Positions 17,883 to 26,634 of a stretch of DNA of 64,000 nt are shown one piece after another. Source of the stretch: Acinetobacter sp. Ac_5812 (GTDB lineage: Bacteria; Pseudomonadota; Gammaproteobacteria; Pseudomonadales; Moraxellaceae); the NCBI RefSeq assembly GCF_013072695.1, contig NZ_LXUK01000001.1, positions 1 to 64,000 of the forward strand. The letters run 5' to 3'. The position numbers were made by a program, and so were the translations under genes. Position 1 is the first letter of the stretch, and each line of letters opens with the position of its first letter. The notes beneath the pieces were generated by a model. That model was not told where the DNA came from. It saw nothing but the letters and a program-made list of their open reading frames with translations, and ran no database searches.

Positions 17883-17984
17883 TTAGTTTTGTTGAAAATA
17901 ATCCTTGAGTAATGTTCCGGCTCTTCCTACTACGATCGCCATAACGATTGCAATTACTAGAAACATCCACATTGAAATCTCCAT
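17883..17984 (-). CDS. Membrane microprotein, 33 aa (paralog of 18008-18208)
   Basis: A very short gene with a near-ideal ribosome-binding site (GGAGG, 5 bp before ATG 17984). The product is MEISMWMFLVIAIVMAIVVG followed by RAGTLLKDYFQQN: one transmembrane helix and a short polar tail. Sequence and ribosome-binding site match those of the gene just upstream, in the shared core AIVVGRAGTLL, showing a tandem duplication. Conservation in pairs supports both being translated. Function unknown; the shape is like small membrane regulators or type I toxin peptides. Confidence 0.65.
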   Translation of the reverse strand: MEISMWMFLVIAIVMAIVVGRAGTLLKDYFQQN

Positions 17985-18007
17985 AGAGACCTCCTACACT
18001 TACGTAT

Positions 18008-18208
18008 CTACTTTTGATAGATACTAGATTGGCGTTCACCATCGATATTCACGGGAGAGTGATATATTGATGACACTTTCAATCTCTTTCTCTTGGTCAC
18101 GACAACTTGACGTGATTCAAGAAATTCCCTGAGTAAAGTTCCTGCTCTTCCTACTACAATCGCAAAAATGATTGCGACCACCAGAAACGACCATGTTGGA
18201 ATTTCCAT
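18008..18208 (-). CDS. Membrane microprotein, 66 aa
   Basis: Starts at ATG 18208 behind GGAGG (6 bp spacing); the longer open frame to 18289 is not needed. Residues 5-20 form a transmembrane helix, followed by the core GRAGTLLREFLESR. A basic stretch (TKRKRLK) and a polar tail ending SIYQK are absent from its 33-aa sister. The first 27 residues align with the sister without gaps. Probably inner-membrane with a cytoplasmic basic tail (inference). No function can be given. Confidence 0.65.
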   Translation of the reverse strand: MEIPTWSFLVVAIIFAIVVGRAGTLLREFLESRQVVVTKRKRLKVSSIYHSPVNIDGERQSSIYQK

Positions 18209-18415
18209 TTTGGACCTCCACCATACTTTACGTTGGTGTTTGTACTTTAACGAAAATAAATCAGACTTGAGCGCCGGATTGTCTGACAATCATGATTTTC
18301 ACTATTTTTTAGAGTATTTAATCTAACAATTTAAACAAGATAAACTTTAATTCTAATTAAGATATTGAAATTTATACTTTTATTAATTTTATACAGTTGT
18401 AGAATTGTCGAACAA
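18209..18415. other. AT-rich intergenic region
   Basis: About 207 bp, strongly AT-rich (18300-18400). No open frame of interest. It should contain the promoter of the microprotein pair and the 3' end of the ygfX transcript. Confidence 0.4.
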
Positions 18416-18811
18416 TCATCCCAGTTTTGCGCGTAATTTTAGCTTTTTCCATTGCAAATGTGACAATTGATCCCACCAAATAATGCAATTTTTATTCTTT
18501 TGATGAGAAAAATACAGCGCGATATAAAGTTGGTGATCCAGTATTTTGACGATCTGTCTGCGCTGGATCGTTAAGGCTGGATCAGAAAACTCAAATGAAC
18601 ACTCTTGATGATCCAAGTATTCAAATCGTCTAATTTGAGGTTGTTTCAAAAATAAAAACCAAGCGACGCTCATCATGCAGAAGCACAGTAGCCAAATCCA
18701 TAAGGCAAGTAAGGAATAGGTTAAACTAAGCATGGCAATGAAAATCAAGAGCTGCAATACCATCGCAAAACGACTGCGTTGCAGCTCGAAAACACCATTA
18801 GCCATGGACAT
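18416..18811 (-). CDS. ygfX: YgfX (CptA)-like membrane protein
   Basis: 131 residues, two adjacent transmembrane helices (about 17-33 and 36-54) and a soluble C-terminal part with several Trp. It overlaps the end of sdhE by 14 bp. The sdhE-ygfX pairing is the known cptBA arrangement of gamma-proteobacteria; in E. coli YgfX has been described as affecting cell shape proteins, although that role is debated. Assignment rests mainly on topology and gene order. Confidence 0.7.
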   Translation of the reverse strand: MSMANGVFELQRSRFAMVLQLLIFIAMLSLTYSLLALWIWLLCFCMMSVAWFLFLKQPQIRRFEYLDHQECSFEFSDPALTIQRRQIVKILDHQLYIALYFSHQKNKNCIIWWDQLSHLQWKKLKLRAKLG

Positions 18812-19055
18812 AGTGTTTTAATTTTAAAATAAAATCTTTTAATTCTGCACGAGGCGGTTCCCCAACCTCCATAAACCAATCCAATAAATCTGGATCTTCT
18901 TGATCGACCAACTCCGCAAATAATGCCTTTTCAGCAATATCAGCTGTCAGGTAATGGTTTTTAACATAAGGATCAAAATACACATCGATTTCTTTTAAAC
19001 CGCGACGCGCACGATACACAACCTTACGCTCTTCCAGTGTCATTTCATCAGACAT
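18798..19055 (-). CDS. sdhE: FAD assembly factor SdhE (CptB/YgfY)
   Basis: Small cytosolic protein that promotes covalent flavin attachment to succinate dehydrogenase. 85 residues from ATG 19055, which has GGAG about 7 bp upstream; the open frame extends further 5' without support. The diagnostic RRGLKEID motif (residues 17-24, like RRGMLELD in E. coli) and the DLLDWFM segment are present. It is translationally coupled to ygfX. Confidence 0.92.
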   Translation of the reverse strand: MSDEMTLEERKVVYRARRGLKEIDVYFDPYVKNHYLTADIAEKALFAELVDQEDPDLLDWFMEVGEPPRAELKDFILKLKHYVHG

Positions 19056-19242
19056 TATTGGCTCCGCAATGCAACAATTTTCCCATAGTGTACCCGATCT
19101 ACCCAATGAAGTTCTGAGAGATTTTTCTCAAGTGACCAAATACATCAATCAAATTGAGCATTGATCACATTGTTCACTATTTTCGATTTCTTGTATGGTG
19201 ATGACGATGACTTAAATCCAACACACTAGGGAAAAATAACAA

Positions 19243-20415
19243 ATGCAATCAGGTGCTATTCGTCCAATTCCAAACATGCTCCCACGCAAACTGTTTACTT
19301 CAGACCACGAAGCATTCCGCGAGACCGTGCGTAAATTCTATGAGAAAGAAGTTGTTCCAAATATTGAAAAATATGAGACACAACAACATGTAGATCGTGA
19401 TTTATGGAATAAAGCGGGGGCACTTGGTCTGCTCTGCACAACAATGCCTGAACAATACGGAGGTTCTGGTGTCGATCGTCTTTACAGTATGATTCTGATT
19501 GAAGAACAAGCTTATGCCATGGATTCGAGTACCGGTTTCTCGCTGCACTCAGATATCGTTGCCAACTACGTCAACAACTTTGGCAATGAAGCACAGAAGC
19601 AACATTGGTTGCCGAAAATGGCCACAGGCGAAGCAGTCACTGCGATTGCCATGACTGAACCTGGCACAGGCTCAGACTTACAAGCGGTGCGTACTACTGC
19701 GGTACTGGATGGCGATGAATATGTCATCAATGGTTCAAAAATCTTTATCACCAATGGTTATTTATGTGACATGGCGATTGTGGTCTGTAAGACAGGCAAC
19801 AATGAAAAAGGTTCAGCCAATTTATCGCTACTTATTGTCGAAGCAGATCGTGCTGGTTTTAGCAAAGGCAAACCTTTGAATAAAATCGGGATGAAAGGCC
19901 AAGATACTTGTGAATTGTTCTTTGATAATGTCCGTGTACCGAAAGAAAATTTACTCGGTATGGAAGGCATGGGCTTTATCATGTTGATGAAAGAGCTCGC
20001 TTGGGAACGTATGCTGGTCGCGATTATCTGCCAAGCGGGGGCAGAAGCGGCCTTTGCACATACCGTGCAATACACCAAAGATCGTAAAGCATTCGGCAAA
20101 GCCATTAGCACCTTCCAAAATACTCGCTTTAAACTGGCGGAATTGCGTACTGAAATTGATTTCTGTCGCACCTATCTCGATCGTTGTATGGAATTACAAC
20201 TTGAAGAAAACTTAGGTGTGGATGCGGCAGCAGCTGCGAAATACAAAATTTCCGACATGTTCTCAAAAGTTGTAGATGACTGCTTACAGCTACATGGCGG
20301 TTATGGTTATATGCTGGAATATCCAATTGCCCGTGCTTATATCGACAACCGTGCCAATCGTATTTATGCAGGTACCAATGAAATTATGAAAGAGCTCATT
20401 TCCCGCACACTCTAA
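19243..20415 (+). CDS. Acyl-CoA dehydrogenase
   Basis: 390 residues, FAD-dependent alpha,beta-dehydrogenation of acyl-CoA. N-terminal helical domain, the flavin-contact motif TAIAMTEPGTGSDL, middle beta domain, and a C-terminal helical domain with YAGTNEIMKELISR. The likely catalytic base is Glu255 in LAWERML, the position used by long-chain and isovaleryl enzymes rather than the medium-chain position near the C-terminus (family knowledge). A long-chain substrate is therefore plausible but not certain. AGGG precedes the start. It is a single gene with its own terminator. Confidence 0.9.
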   Translation: MQSGAIRPIPNMLPRKLFTSDHEAFRETVRKFYEKEVVPNIEKYETQQHVDRDLWNKAGALGLLCTTMPEQYGGSGVDRLYSMILIEEQAYAMDSSTGFSLHSDIVANYVNNFGNEAQKQHWLPKMATGEAVTAIAMTEPGTGSDLQAVRTTAVLDGDEYVINGSKIFITNGYLCDMAIVVCKTGNNEKGSANLSLLIVEADRAGFSKGKPLNKIGMKGQDTCELFFDNVRVPKENLLGMEGMGFIMLMKELAWERMLVAIICQAGAEAAFAHTVQYTKDRKAFGKAISTFQNTRFKLAELRTEIDFCRTYLDRCMELQLEENLGVDAAAAAKYKISDMFSKVVDDCLQLHGGYGYMLEYPIARAYIDNRANRIYAGTNEIMKELISRTL

Positions 20416-20428
20416 ATATCAATACAAC

Positions 20429-20454
20429 AAAGGGATCGCGCGCGATCCCTTTTT
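20429..20454. terminator. Terminator between acyl-CoA dehydrogenase and DUF2059 genes
   Basis: AAAGGGATCGCG/CGCGATCCCTTT palindrome followed by TTATTT on the plus strand; it lies between convergent genes. Confidence 0.85.
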
Positions 20455-20456
20455 AT

Positions 20457-20957
20457 TTATTTCGATTCAGGTTTTTCAGTTGTTTGAACGGGCTGCGGAT
20501 TCATCCTTGCCATCAGCTGCTTCACTTTTGGATTCTCAATATATTGTTGCATGGTGGTATTCAACGCAGTACGCGCATTTTGTGTCGTGAAATGCGCCAC
20601 TTCACTGCCCACATCACTGGCTTTCTTTGCCCAAGCCTTTCCTTCCACAGATTGATAGAAGGTCAATGCAGCCTGTAACTCTTTCTGGCTAAAACTTTCT
20701 ACATAACGTTGCACGATAAATTGCTTACGCTGTTCACTATTCAGATTTTTGCTTAAATCGGTATAAAAACTTTCAGGTAAGTCTTTTGGCAAACGCATAC
20801 GAATTTGCTCTAAAATCATTTTATCAGTGTTTTGCAAACCTTGTTCTGTCCCGTCAACAGATACCAGCTTTTGTGCAATCGCTTCTTTTTGTTTTGCATC
20901 ATCGGCAAACACCAATGTACTGAATAATAATGTCCCTAAGATGATGATTTTTTTCAT
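20457..20957 (-). CDS. DUF2059 domain exported protein
   Basis: 166 residues from ATG 20957 (AGGA 8 bp upstream). Signal peptide MKKIIILGTLLFSTLVFA, then a helical body with the sequence YVESFSQKELQAALTFYQS that is typical of DUF2059 (function unknown, periplasmic). The C-terminus is Pro/Gln/Lys-rich. Confidence 0.8.
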   Translation of the reverse strand: MKKIIILGTLLFSTLVFADDAKQKEAIAQKLVSVDGTEQGLQNTDKMILEQIRMRLPKDLPESFYTDLSKNLNSEQRKQFIVQRYVESFSQKELQAALTFYQSVEGKAWAKKASDVGSEVAHFTTQNARTALNTTMQQYIENPKVKQLMARMNPQPVQTTEKPESK

Positions 20958-21034
20958 CGTATTATCCTTAATCAAAATTTTCTAATGTGCTCAATATACG
21001 CGATATTGATCGAATTTAAAGCCTGATTGCAAAT

Positions 21035-21066
21035 AAAAAACCCCATGCTTATGCATAGGGTTTTTT
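21035..21066 (-). terminator. almA terminator
   Basis: AAAAAACCC...GGGTTTTTT with an inner ATGC/GCAT stem separated by one mismatch, loop TTAT, 19 bp past the almA stop. Confidence 0.85.
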
Positions 21067-21084
21067 AATAAATTCAATAAATAA

Positions 21085-22575
21085 TTACGACACTAGCTTT
21101 GGCTTACGATCGACTTGCTCACCACGTTTATGGAATTGTAGAACCACATCATTGAATGATGCATCTTTCAATTCTTTACGATCCGCAAGGTAGTTATTGG
21201 TGATCTTCCACGGTGCTTTTTTACCTTGTTTTGGCATCACATCTGCTGCACGTGCAATATAACCTGAAGACATTTTACCCATAATGGTATCTTGCTCACG
21301 CAATGCTGGATCTGCATGGGCGATGACTTCATCATAGCCATTTTTGTCCATATGATTAAGCAAACGACAGATATAATCCGCAGCAATATCAACTTTCAAT
21401 GTCCATGATGCATTGATATAACCAATGATCATCGCCATATTTGGTACATCACTCACCATCACACCTTGATAAAGCATGTGTTGAGAGGTATCCATTGGCT
21501 TGCCATCGATTGTGCCTTTCACGCCACCCAAGATTTGGATTTCCAAACCTGTTGCTGAAATCACAATATCTGCTTCAAGGTGTTTACCAGACTTCAACTG
21601 GATACCATTTGCCGTGAACTTCTCAATTTGATCCGTTTCAACATTGGCTCGACCTTCACGCAACGCTTTAAATAAATCACCATCTGGCACGACACATAAA
21701 CGTTGATCCCAAGGGTTGTAGCTCGGTGTAAAGTGTTTCATATCCACTTTACCCTTTAACTGCAACTCAATGCCTTTCAACAATAAACGACGTACTGTTT
21801 TTGGATATTTTTGTGCCAATGCATAAATACCACGTTGCATCCCAATATTACGTGCACGGGTAAATTTATAAGCGGTTTCCTCAGACATAAATTTACGGGT
21901 TTTTTCATAAATAAAGTCAATTGAAGGAATCGTCGCAATATAAGAAGGAGAACGCTGTAACATGGTCACATGCCCTGCTCCACCTTTCACCATTGAAGGA
22001 ACAAGGGTAATCGCTGTTGCACCACTACCAATAATAACGACTTTCTTACCTGTGTAATCTAGGTTTTCAGGCCAGTGCTGTGGATGGATTAATTGGCCTT
22101 TGAAATCTTCCTGTTTTGGGAATTTCGGTGCATAACCTTGATCATAGTTATAGTAGCCAGTACAACCCATCACGAAGTTTGCTGACCAAGTTTGCTTTTT
22201 CTTGTTACTGTCTTCAATTTCGACAGCCCATTTTTTCTTTGCAGAATCGTAGTTTGCAGAAAGAACTCGATGACCAAAATGAATTTTATCTTTTAACTGA
22301 TTTTCACTGATTACATCGCTTAAATAACCTTTAATCTCAGCACCGCTCGCCAATACTTTGTCTTTTGCCCATGGTTTAAAATTAAAACCAAAGGTTGACA
22401 TATCCGAGTCAGAACGAATCCCAGGGTAACGGAATAAATCCCAAGTCCCACCAAAGCTATCACGACGTTCTAAGATTTCGAATTTACGTTGTGGACAGTT
22501 CTTTGAGAGATGCACAGCTAGCCCAATCCCAGAGATACCTGCACCAATAATTAATACATCAACTTGCTTTTCCAT
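21085..22575 (-). CDS. almA: Flavin-binding monooxygenase, AlmA type
   Basis: 496 residues from ATG 22575; a longer open frame (to 22650) would add 25 residues before the FAD motif and swallow an operator-like palindrome. FAD-binding GAGISG at 11-16, the Baeyer-Villiger fingerprint FxGxxxHxxxWP at 158-169, and an NADPH-type GSGATA at 183-188. The overall sequence looks like AlmA of Acinetobacter, which is needed for growth on very long n-alkanes (established in that genus). The name is from recall, not a search; another BVMO-type flavoprotein is possible. Single-gene unit with its own terminator. Confidence 0.82.
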   Translation of the reverse strand: MEKQVDVLIIGAGISGIGLAVHLSKNCPQRKFEILERRDSFGGTWDLFRYPGIRSDSDMSTFGFNFKPWAKDKVLASGAEIKGYLSDVISENQLKDKIHFGHRVLSANYDSAKKKWAVEIEDSNKKKQTWSANFVMGCTGYYNYDQGYAPKFPKQEDFKGQLIHPQHWPENLDYTGKKVVIIGSGATAITLVPSMVKGGAGHVTMLQRSPSYIATIPSIDFIYEKTRKFMSEETAYKFTRARNIGMQRGIYALAQKYPKTVRRLLLKGIELQLKGKVDMKHFTPSYNPWDQRLCVVPDGDLFKALREGRANVETDQIEKFTANGIQLKSGKHLEADIVISATGLEIQILGGVKGTIDGKPMDTSQHMLYQGVMVSDVPNMAMIIGYINASWTLKVDIAADYICRLLNHMDKNGYDEVIAHADPALREQDTIMGKMSSGYIARAADVMPKQGKKAPWKITNNYLADRKELKDASFNDVVLQFHKRGEQVDRKPKLVS

Positions 22576-22924
22576 TTTTTTTATACCCTGTATAAACCAT
22601 GACTTTATTAAAGCACAAATTTGACAATACGCAATGTCAAGTTTGGTCATTCATCGGTTTTTTCATATCACTTCGGGACATTTTTAAGAAATTGATAGGT
22701 AAAAAATCCTGAGATTTTTGCTTGGATTTCTCCTATTAGCGGATTTGCTTTATTAAAGAATAAGAATAGATACAGGCTCTAAATACTTAACAACATGCTC
22801 TATTCAATATCTGTAGGGAACCACTTTTAAAGAAATAGCTCTGGATAAAACGTTATGTAGAAATAGATGTTTTAGCAATTTCAGATCATAGCTTTAGTCT
22901 CTAATAGAAGATGTCATCGATACG
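22576..22924. other. 349-bp region upstream of almA without a gene
   Basis: AT-rich. It holds the palindrome at 22621-22640 and should hold the almA promoter. The part 22660-22924 shows no open frame or hairpin worth naming. Confidence 0.5.
22621..22640. promoter_or_regulatory. Operator-like inverted repeat upstream of almA
   Basis: TTGACA, 8 bp, TGTCAA: perfect 6-bp half-sites about 45 bp before the almA start. TetR-type repressors often bind sites of this form, and AlmR of Alcanivorax is a TetR repressor of almA (established knowledge); the link here is inference. Confidence 0.45.
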
Positions 22925-23422
22925 CTAGAGTAAAAATAGTTTCATCAAAATCTCATCCGTATATTCTGCGTTATTTTTTAATGCTTTTGACTCTACCCCA
23001 TAAGTTTGAAAGCCAAACTTTTGATAAAGCTTAATTGCTGGCTGATTATCATCAGCGACAATCAGTAAAATTTGCTCTAGATATTCTTTACTATGTTCAA
23101 TAACAGCCGTGAGCAATCTATTTGCTATTCCTAAGCCTTGAAACTCGGGTTCAATAAATACACTTGATAAATAAGCCTTATGAGAAAGCTTTGTTGCGGC
23201 CTCTCGGGTTAAAGTCGCTAAACCAATAATTCTATCTTTGTGATAAACACCAAAGATGGTTGAACTAGATAAGCAACTCTCAAAAAAACTGAATGGTTTC
23301 ACTACTTCTATACGATAAGTAGAACCAAACATTTCAGGGGCCTTTGCTAATGCTGAAAGCCTGATTGTTCTAAAATCATTCAGCTCATTCGCACCTAGAA
23401 TTTTAATCTCAATACTTAGCAT
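22925..23422 (-). CDS. GNAT-family N-acetyltransferase
   Basis: 165 residues with a GNAT fold: acetyl-CoA loop QGLGIANRLL (about 115-124), preceded by the VFIEP strand and followed by the NQPAIKLYQKFGF segment typical of the C-terminal half. Substrate unknown. It is upstream of the ribosomal operon's end but separated from it by a terminator. Confidence 0.85.
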   Translation of the reverse strand: MLSIEIKILGANELNDFRTIRLSALAKAPEMFGSTYRIEVVKPFSFFESCLSSSTIFGVYHKDRIIGLATLTREAATKLSHKAYLSSVFIEPEFQGLGIANRLLTAVIEHSKEYLEQILLIVADDNQPAIKLYQKFGFQTYGVESKALKNNAEYTDEILMKLFLL

Positions 23423-23514
23423 ATTTGTCTATTTGAATTTTTATAGTCCTGAAGCCTAATTTAGCAGAAGACTCAATCTAAAATTATGCACAAAAGTCAT
23501 AAAAAATGAATAAT

Positions 23515-23546
23515 AAAAAAGACCGGTTATTACACCGGTCTTTTTT
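23515..23546. terminator. Terminator of the ribosomal operon
   Basis: AAAAAAGACCGG/CCGGTCTTTTTT with an 8-nt loop; T6 on both strands. It ends the 28-gene unit after rplQ. Confidence 0.92.
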
Positions 23547-23577
23547 GGAACAACTGACTGTTCTACACGTAGAAGTA

Positions 23578-23943
23578 TTATTTTACTTCACGGTCAACGA
23601 GTTCAACGTAAGCCATCGGTGCAGCATCACCTGCACGGAAGCCCGCTTTAAGAACACGAAGATAACCGCCGTTACGTTCTTTGTAACGAGGGCCAAGAAC
23701 GGTAAATAATTTACCAACAGTTGCTGCAGAACGAGTACGAGCAAACGCTAAACGACGGTTTGCTACTGTATCGTTTTTAGCTAAAGTGATTAAAGGCTCA
23801 GCAACGCGGCGAAGTTCTTTCGCTTTAGGTAAAGTTGTTTTAATTAACTCGTGCTCAACTAAAGCATTCGTTAAATTTTGGAACAACGCCTTACGGTGGC
23901 TGCTGGTACGGCCTAATTTCACACCACTATTACGATGACGCAT
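23578..23943 (-). CDS. rplQ: 50S ribosomal protein L17
   Basis: 121 residues beginning [20 protein letters not shown], the L17 signature. It surrounds part of the peptide-exit region of the large subunit. Last gene of the alpha part of the operon, 18 bp after rpoA; the terminator follows. Confidence 0.97.
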   Translation of the reverse strand: MRHRNSGVKLGRTSSHRKALFQNLTNALVEHELIKTTLPKAKELRRVAEPLITLAKNDTVANRRLAFARTRSAATVGKLFTVLGPRYKERNGGYLRVLKAGFRAGDAAPMAYVELVDREVK

Positions 23944-23961
23944 GGTGATAGTCCTACTTAA

Positions 23962-24969
23962 TTAACGGCTACGATAGGCAAAACGGTCATCCATACGAAG
24001 ACTAGCTGGTGGCCAGTTCTCTAAACGCATGCCGAGTTGTAAACCTTTCGAAGCCAAAACATCTTTGATCTCTGTTAACGATTTTTTACCTAAGTTAGGA
24101 GTTTTTAACAACTCAACTTCAGTACGTTGAACAAGATCACCAATGTAGTAAATATTTTCTGCCTTCAAACAGTTAGCAGAACGAACAGTTAGCTCGAGAT
24201 CATCTACTGGACGAAGCAAGATTGGGTCAACTTCTTCGCGAGGCTCTTGAGCAACAGGCGTTTGATCTTTCTGAAGATCAACAAAAATTGCAATTTGTTG
24301 TTGCAAGATTGTTGCCGCTTTGCGGATTGCTTCTTCTGGATCAACAGTTCCGTTAGTCTCAAGATCAATCACTAACTTATCAAGATCGGTACGTTGTTCA
24401 ACACGAGCATTTTCTACTGTGTATGAAACACGCTTGATTGGGCTATAAGAAGCATCTAACTGTAAACGACCTACAGGACGTGTTTCACCTTCAGGGAAAC
24501 GCGAGTCAGATGTTTCATAACCACGACCTTGAGAAACTTTAAGGCGCATTTTTAATGAACCTGTAGAACTCAAAGTACCGATTAAATGATCAGGGTTAAC
24601 CACTTCAACATTGTGAGGTAAACGAAGGTCAGCTGCAGTTACGTCACCTGCCCCTTGTTTCTCTAATGTCAAATATGCTTCGTTTTGATCGAACAGCTTA
24701 ATAGACAATCCTTTTAGGTTCAGCAAGAGCTCGACGATGTCCTGCTGCAAGCCTTCTAAAGTACTGTACTCGTGCTCGACACCTTCTATTTCTACTTCAA
24801 CCACAGCAGCGCCAGGTAAAGAAGACAATAGAATGCGACGTAAAGCATTACCTAGAGTATGACCAAAGCCACGCTCTAAAGGTTCCAGAATCACTTTTGC
24901 CGAGGTCCCGCTCACCGCTTCGACCTTGATCGCTTGCGGAGTTAGAAACTCGTTTGCAGTACGCGTCAT
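23962..24969 (-). CDS. rpoA: RNA polymerase alpha subunit
   Basis: 335 residues. The N-terminal assembly domain (about 1-235) includes [21 protein letters not shown] flexible linker precedes the C-terminal domain (about 250-325) with [15 protein letters not shown] and [14 protein letters not shown], which contacts UP elements and activators. Order rpsD-rpoA-rplQ is as in E. coli. Confidence 0.98.
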   Translation of the reverse strand: MTRTANEFLTPQAIKVEAVSGTSAKVILEPLERGFGHTLGNALRRILLSSLPGAAVVEVEIEGVEHEYSTLEGLQQDIVELLLNLKGLSIKLFDQNEAYLTLEKQGAGDVTAADLRLPHNVEVVNPDHLIGTLSSTGSLKMRLKVSQGRGYETSDSRFPEGETRPVGRLQLDASYSPIKRVSYTVENARVEQRTDLDKLVIDLETNGTVDPEEAIRKAATILQQQIAIFVDLQKDQTPVAQEPREEVDPILLRPVDDLELTVRSANCLKAENIYYIGDLVQRTEVELLKTPNLGKKSLTEIKDVLASKGLQLGMRLENWPPASLRMDDRFAYRSR

Positions 24970-24987
24970 TTATTGCTACCTCAAGGA

Positions 24988-25614
24988 TTATTTAGAATAC
25001 AATTCTACAATCAAGCTTTCGTTGATTTCAGCAGGTAAATCAGAACGATCTGGTGCAGCTTTAAACGTACCTTCTAACTTAGAATGGTCAATTTCCATCC
25101 AAGCAGGGATACCACGTTGAGCAGCTAATTCAATTGCGTTTTTAATACGTAATTGTTGTTTAGCGCCTTCGTGTACTGCAATTACATCACCAGCTTTAAC
25201 TTGGATAGATGCAATGTTAACACGACGACCGTTCAAAGTGATGCTACGGTGAGATACTAACTGACGAGCTTCTGCACGTGTAGAACCAAAACCCATGCGA
25301 TAAACAACGTTATCAAGACGGCTTTCAAGCAATTTCAACAAGTTTTCACCTGTTGCGCCTTTCACACGAGCAGCTTCTTTGTAGTAGTTACTAAATTGAC
25401 GCTCTAACACACCGTACATACGACGTACTTTTTGTTTTTCACGTAATTGTAGTGAGTACTCTGATTGTTTGCTACCACGAGCTCCGCCATGTTGGCCAGG
25501 AGCTTTAGCATGTTTTTTAGTCTTAACGTCAAACGGTTTAACGCCAGATTTTAATTGCAGGTCTGTCCCTTCGCGGCGAGAGAGTTTGCATTTTGGACCA
25601 ATATAACGAGCCAT
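24988..25614 (-). CDS. rpsD: 30S ribosomal protein S4
   Basis: 208 residues, begins [16 protein letters not shown], with an S4 RNA-binding domain (about 98-160). Early 16S rRNA binder and, in E. coli, the repressor of the alpha operon through a leader pseudoknot. The hairpin region before rpsM (26425-26451) would be the place to look for a like element. Confidence 0.97.
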   Translation of the reverse strand: MARYIGPKCKLSRREGTDLQLKSGVKPFDVKTKKHAKAPGQHGGARGSKQSEYSLQLREKQKVRRMYGVLERQFSNYYKEAARVKGATGENLLKLLESRLDNVVYRMGFGSTRAEARQLVSHRSITLNGRRVNIASIQVKAGDVIAVHEGAKQQLRIKNAIELAAQRGIPAWMEIDHSKLEGTFKAAPDRSDLPAEINESLIVELYSK

Positions 25615-25626
25615 GAATGTTTCTCC

Positions 25627-26013
25627 TTACACGCGACGTTTTTTAGGTGGACGGCAACCGTTGTGCGGAATTGGAGTCACATCGGTAATGCTGTTAATTT
25701 TATAACCCACTGCACCTAATGCACGAACCGCAGATTCACGACCAGGACCAGGACCTTTTACAAGGACGTCCAAGTTTTTCAAACCGTAATCTAAAGCAGC
25801 TTTACCAGCAACTTCAGCAGCTACCTGAGCAGCAAACGGTGTTGATTTACGTGATCCACGGAAGCCTTGTCCACCTGAGGTAGCCCAAGCCAATGCATTA
25901 CCTTGACGATCGGTAATCGTAACAATGGTGTTATTAAAAGAAGCGTGAATGTGTGCGACACCTTCAGAGACGGTACGAGTGACCTTCTTGCGTGCGCGAG
26001 TATCTTTAGCCAT
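25627..26013 (-). CDS. rpsK: 30S ribosomal protein S11
   Basis: 128 residues; [17 protein letters not shown] and GPGPGRESA motifs, ending [11 protein letters not shown]. Part of the small-subunit platform. Spaced 12 bp from rpsD. Confidence 0.97.
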   Translation of the reverse strand: MAKDTRARKKVTRTVSEGVAHIHASFNNTIVTITDRQGNALAWATSGGQGFRGSRKSTPFAAQVAAEVAGKAALDYGLKNLDVLVKGPGPGRESAVRALGAVGYKINSITDVTPIPHNGCRPPKKRRV

Positions 26014-26032
26014 CTTTTAGCTTCCAGAAATC

Positions 26033-26389
26033 TTATTTCTTAATCGGTTTGCGCGGACCTTTACGGGTACGTGCGTTAGTTTTGGTGCGTTGTCCACGGA
26101 CAGGCAAGCTGCGACGATGACGAAGACCGCGGTAGCAGCCTAAATCCATTAAACGTTTAATGTTCATGGAAATTTCGCGACGTAAATCACCTTCGGTCGG
26201 AACCTTAGCAACTTCTGCACGAATCGCATCAAGCTGAGCATCATCTAATTCACGGATTTTTGTAGTTTCAGCAATACCAACAGCAGCTAAGATATTCTTA
26301 GACGTGTGGCGACCTACACCAAAAATATACGTGAGAGAGATAACAGCATGCTTGTTATCCGGAATGTTTACACCGGCAATACGAGCCAT
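26033..26389 (-). CDS. rpsM: 30S ribosomal protein S13
   Basis: 118 residues, begins [10 protein letters not shown], basic tail [18 protein letters not shown]. Small-subunit head protein that contacts tRNA and the large subunit. First gene of the alpha segment; a 107-bp gap with promoter-like and hairpin sequences precedes it. Confidence 0.97.
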   Translation of the reverse strand: MARIAGVNIPDNKHAVISLTYIFGVGRHTSKNILAAVGIAETTKIRELDDAQLDAIRAEVAKVPTEGDLRREISMNIKRLMDLGCYRGLRHRRSLPVRGQRTKTNARTRKGPRKPIKK

Positions 26390-26424
26390 TCAATTTTCTC
26401 CAAAAAGGCAGTCAAGATAATCAA

Positions 26425-26451
26425 CCGCCCCACAAAAATCTTGAGGGGCGG
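26425..26451 (-). promoter_or_regulatory. GC-rich hairpin in the rpsM leader
   Basis: CCGCCCC/GGGGCGG stem with a 13-nt loop between rpmJ and rpsM, without a following T-run. Possible S4-type regulatory or processing element (inference). Confidence 0.45.
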
Positions 26452-26481
26452 ATAATAACCTAATTAGCCTACTGAAATCAA
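26452..26481 (-). promoter_or_regulatory. Possible alpha-operon promoter
   Basis: On the minus strand TTGATT, 18 bp, TATTAT. It would start transcription inside the GC-rich stem, so the hairpin would form only in transcripts from further upstream. Confidence 0.35.
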
Positions 26482-26496
26482 CAGGTCTTAATTAAA

Positions 26497-26613
26497 TTAA
26501 CCTTGACGCTGCTTATGACGAGGTTCTGCGCTACAAATTACGCGAATAACCCCATTACGACGGATAACTTTACAGCTACCACAAATTTTCTTTACAGAAG
26601 CTTGTACTTTCAT
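26497..26613 (-). CDS. rpmJ: 50S ribosomal protein L36
   Basis: 38 residues, [20 protein letters not shown] then ...[12 protein letters not shown]. The zinc-binding set Cys11, Cys14, Cys27 and His33 is kept (C+ form). Lies between secY and rpsM as usual; 21 bp after secY. Confidence 0.97.
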
Positions 26614-26634
26614 GATGAAACCTTCTAAGTGCGC

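Noticed and set aside
17851..18042. 63-codon minus-strand frame over the microprotein genes
   Set aside because: It is in another frame from both microproteins and lacks a ribosome-binding site; the GGAGG sites support the shorter genes instead.
23506..23709. Plus-strand open frame over the rplQ 3' end
   Set aside because: Shadow of rplQ and its terminator hairpin.
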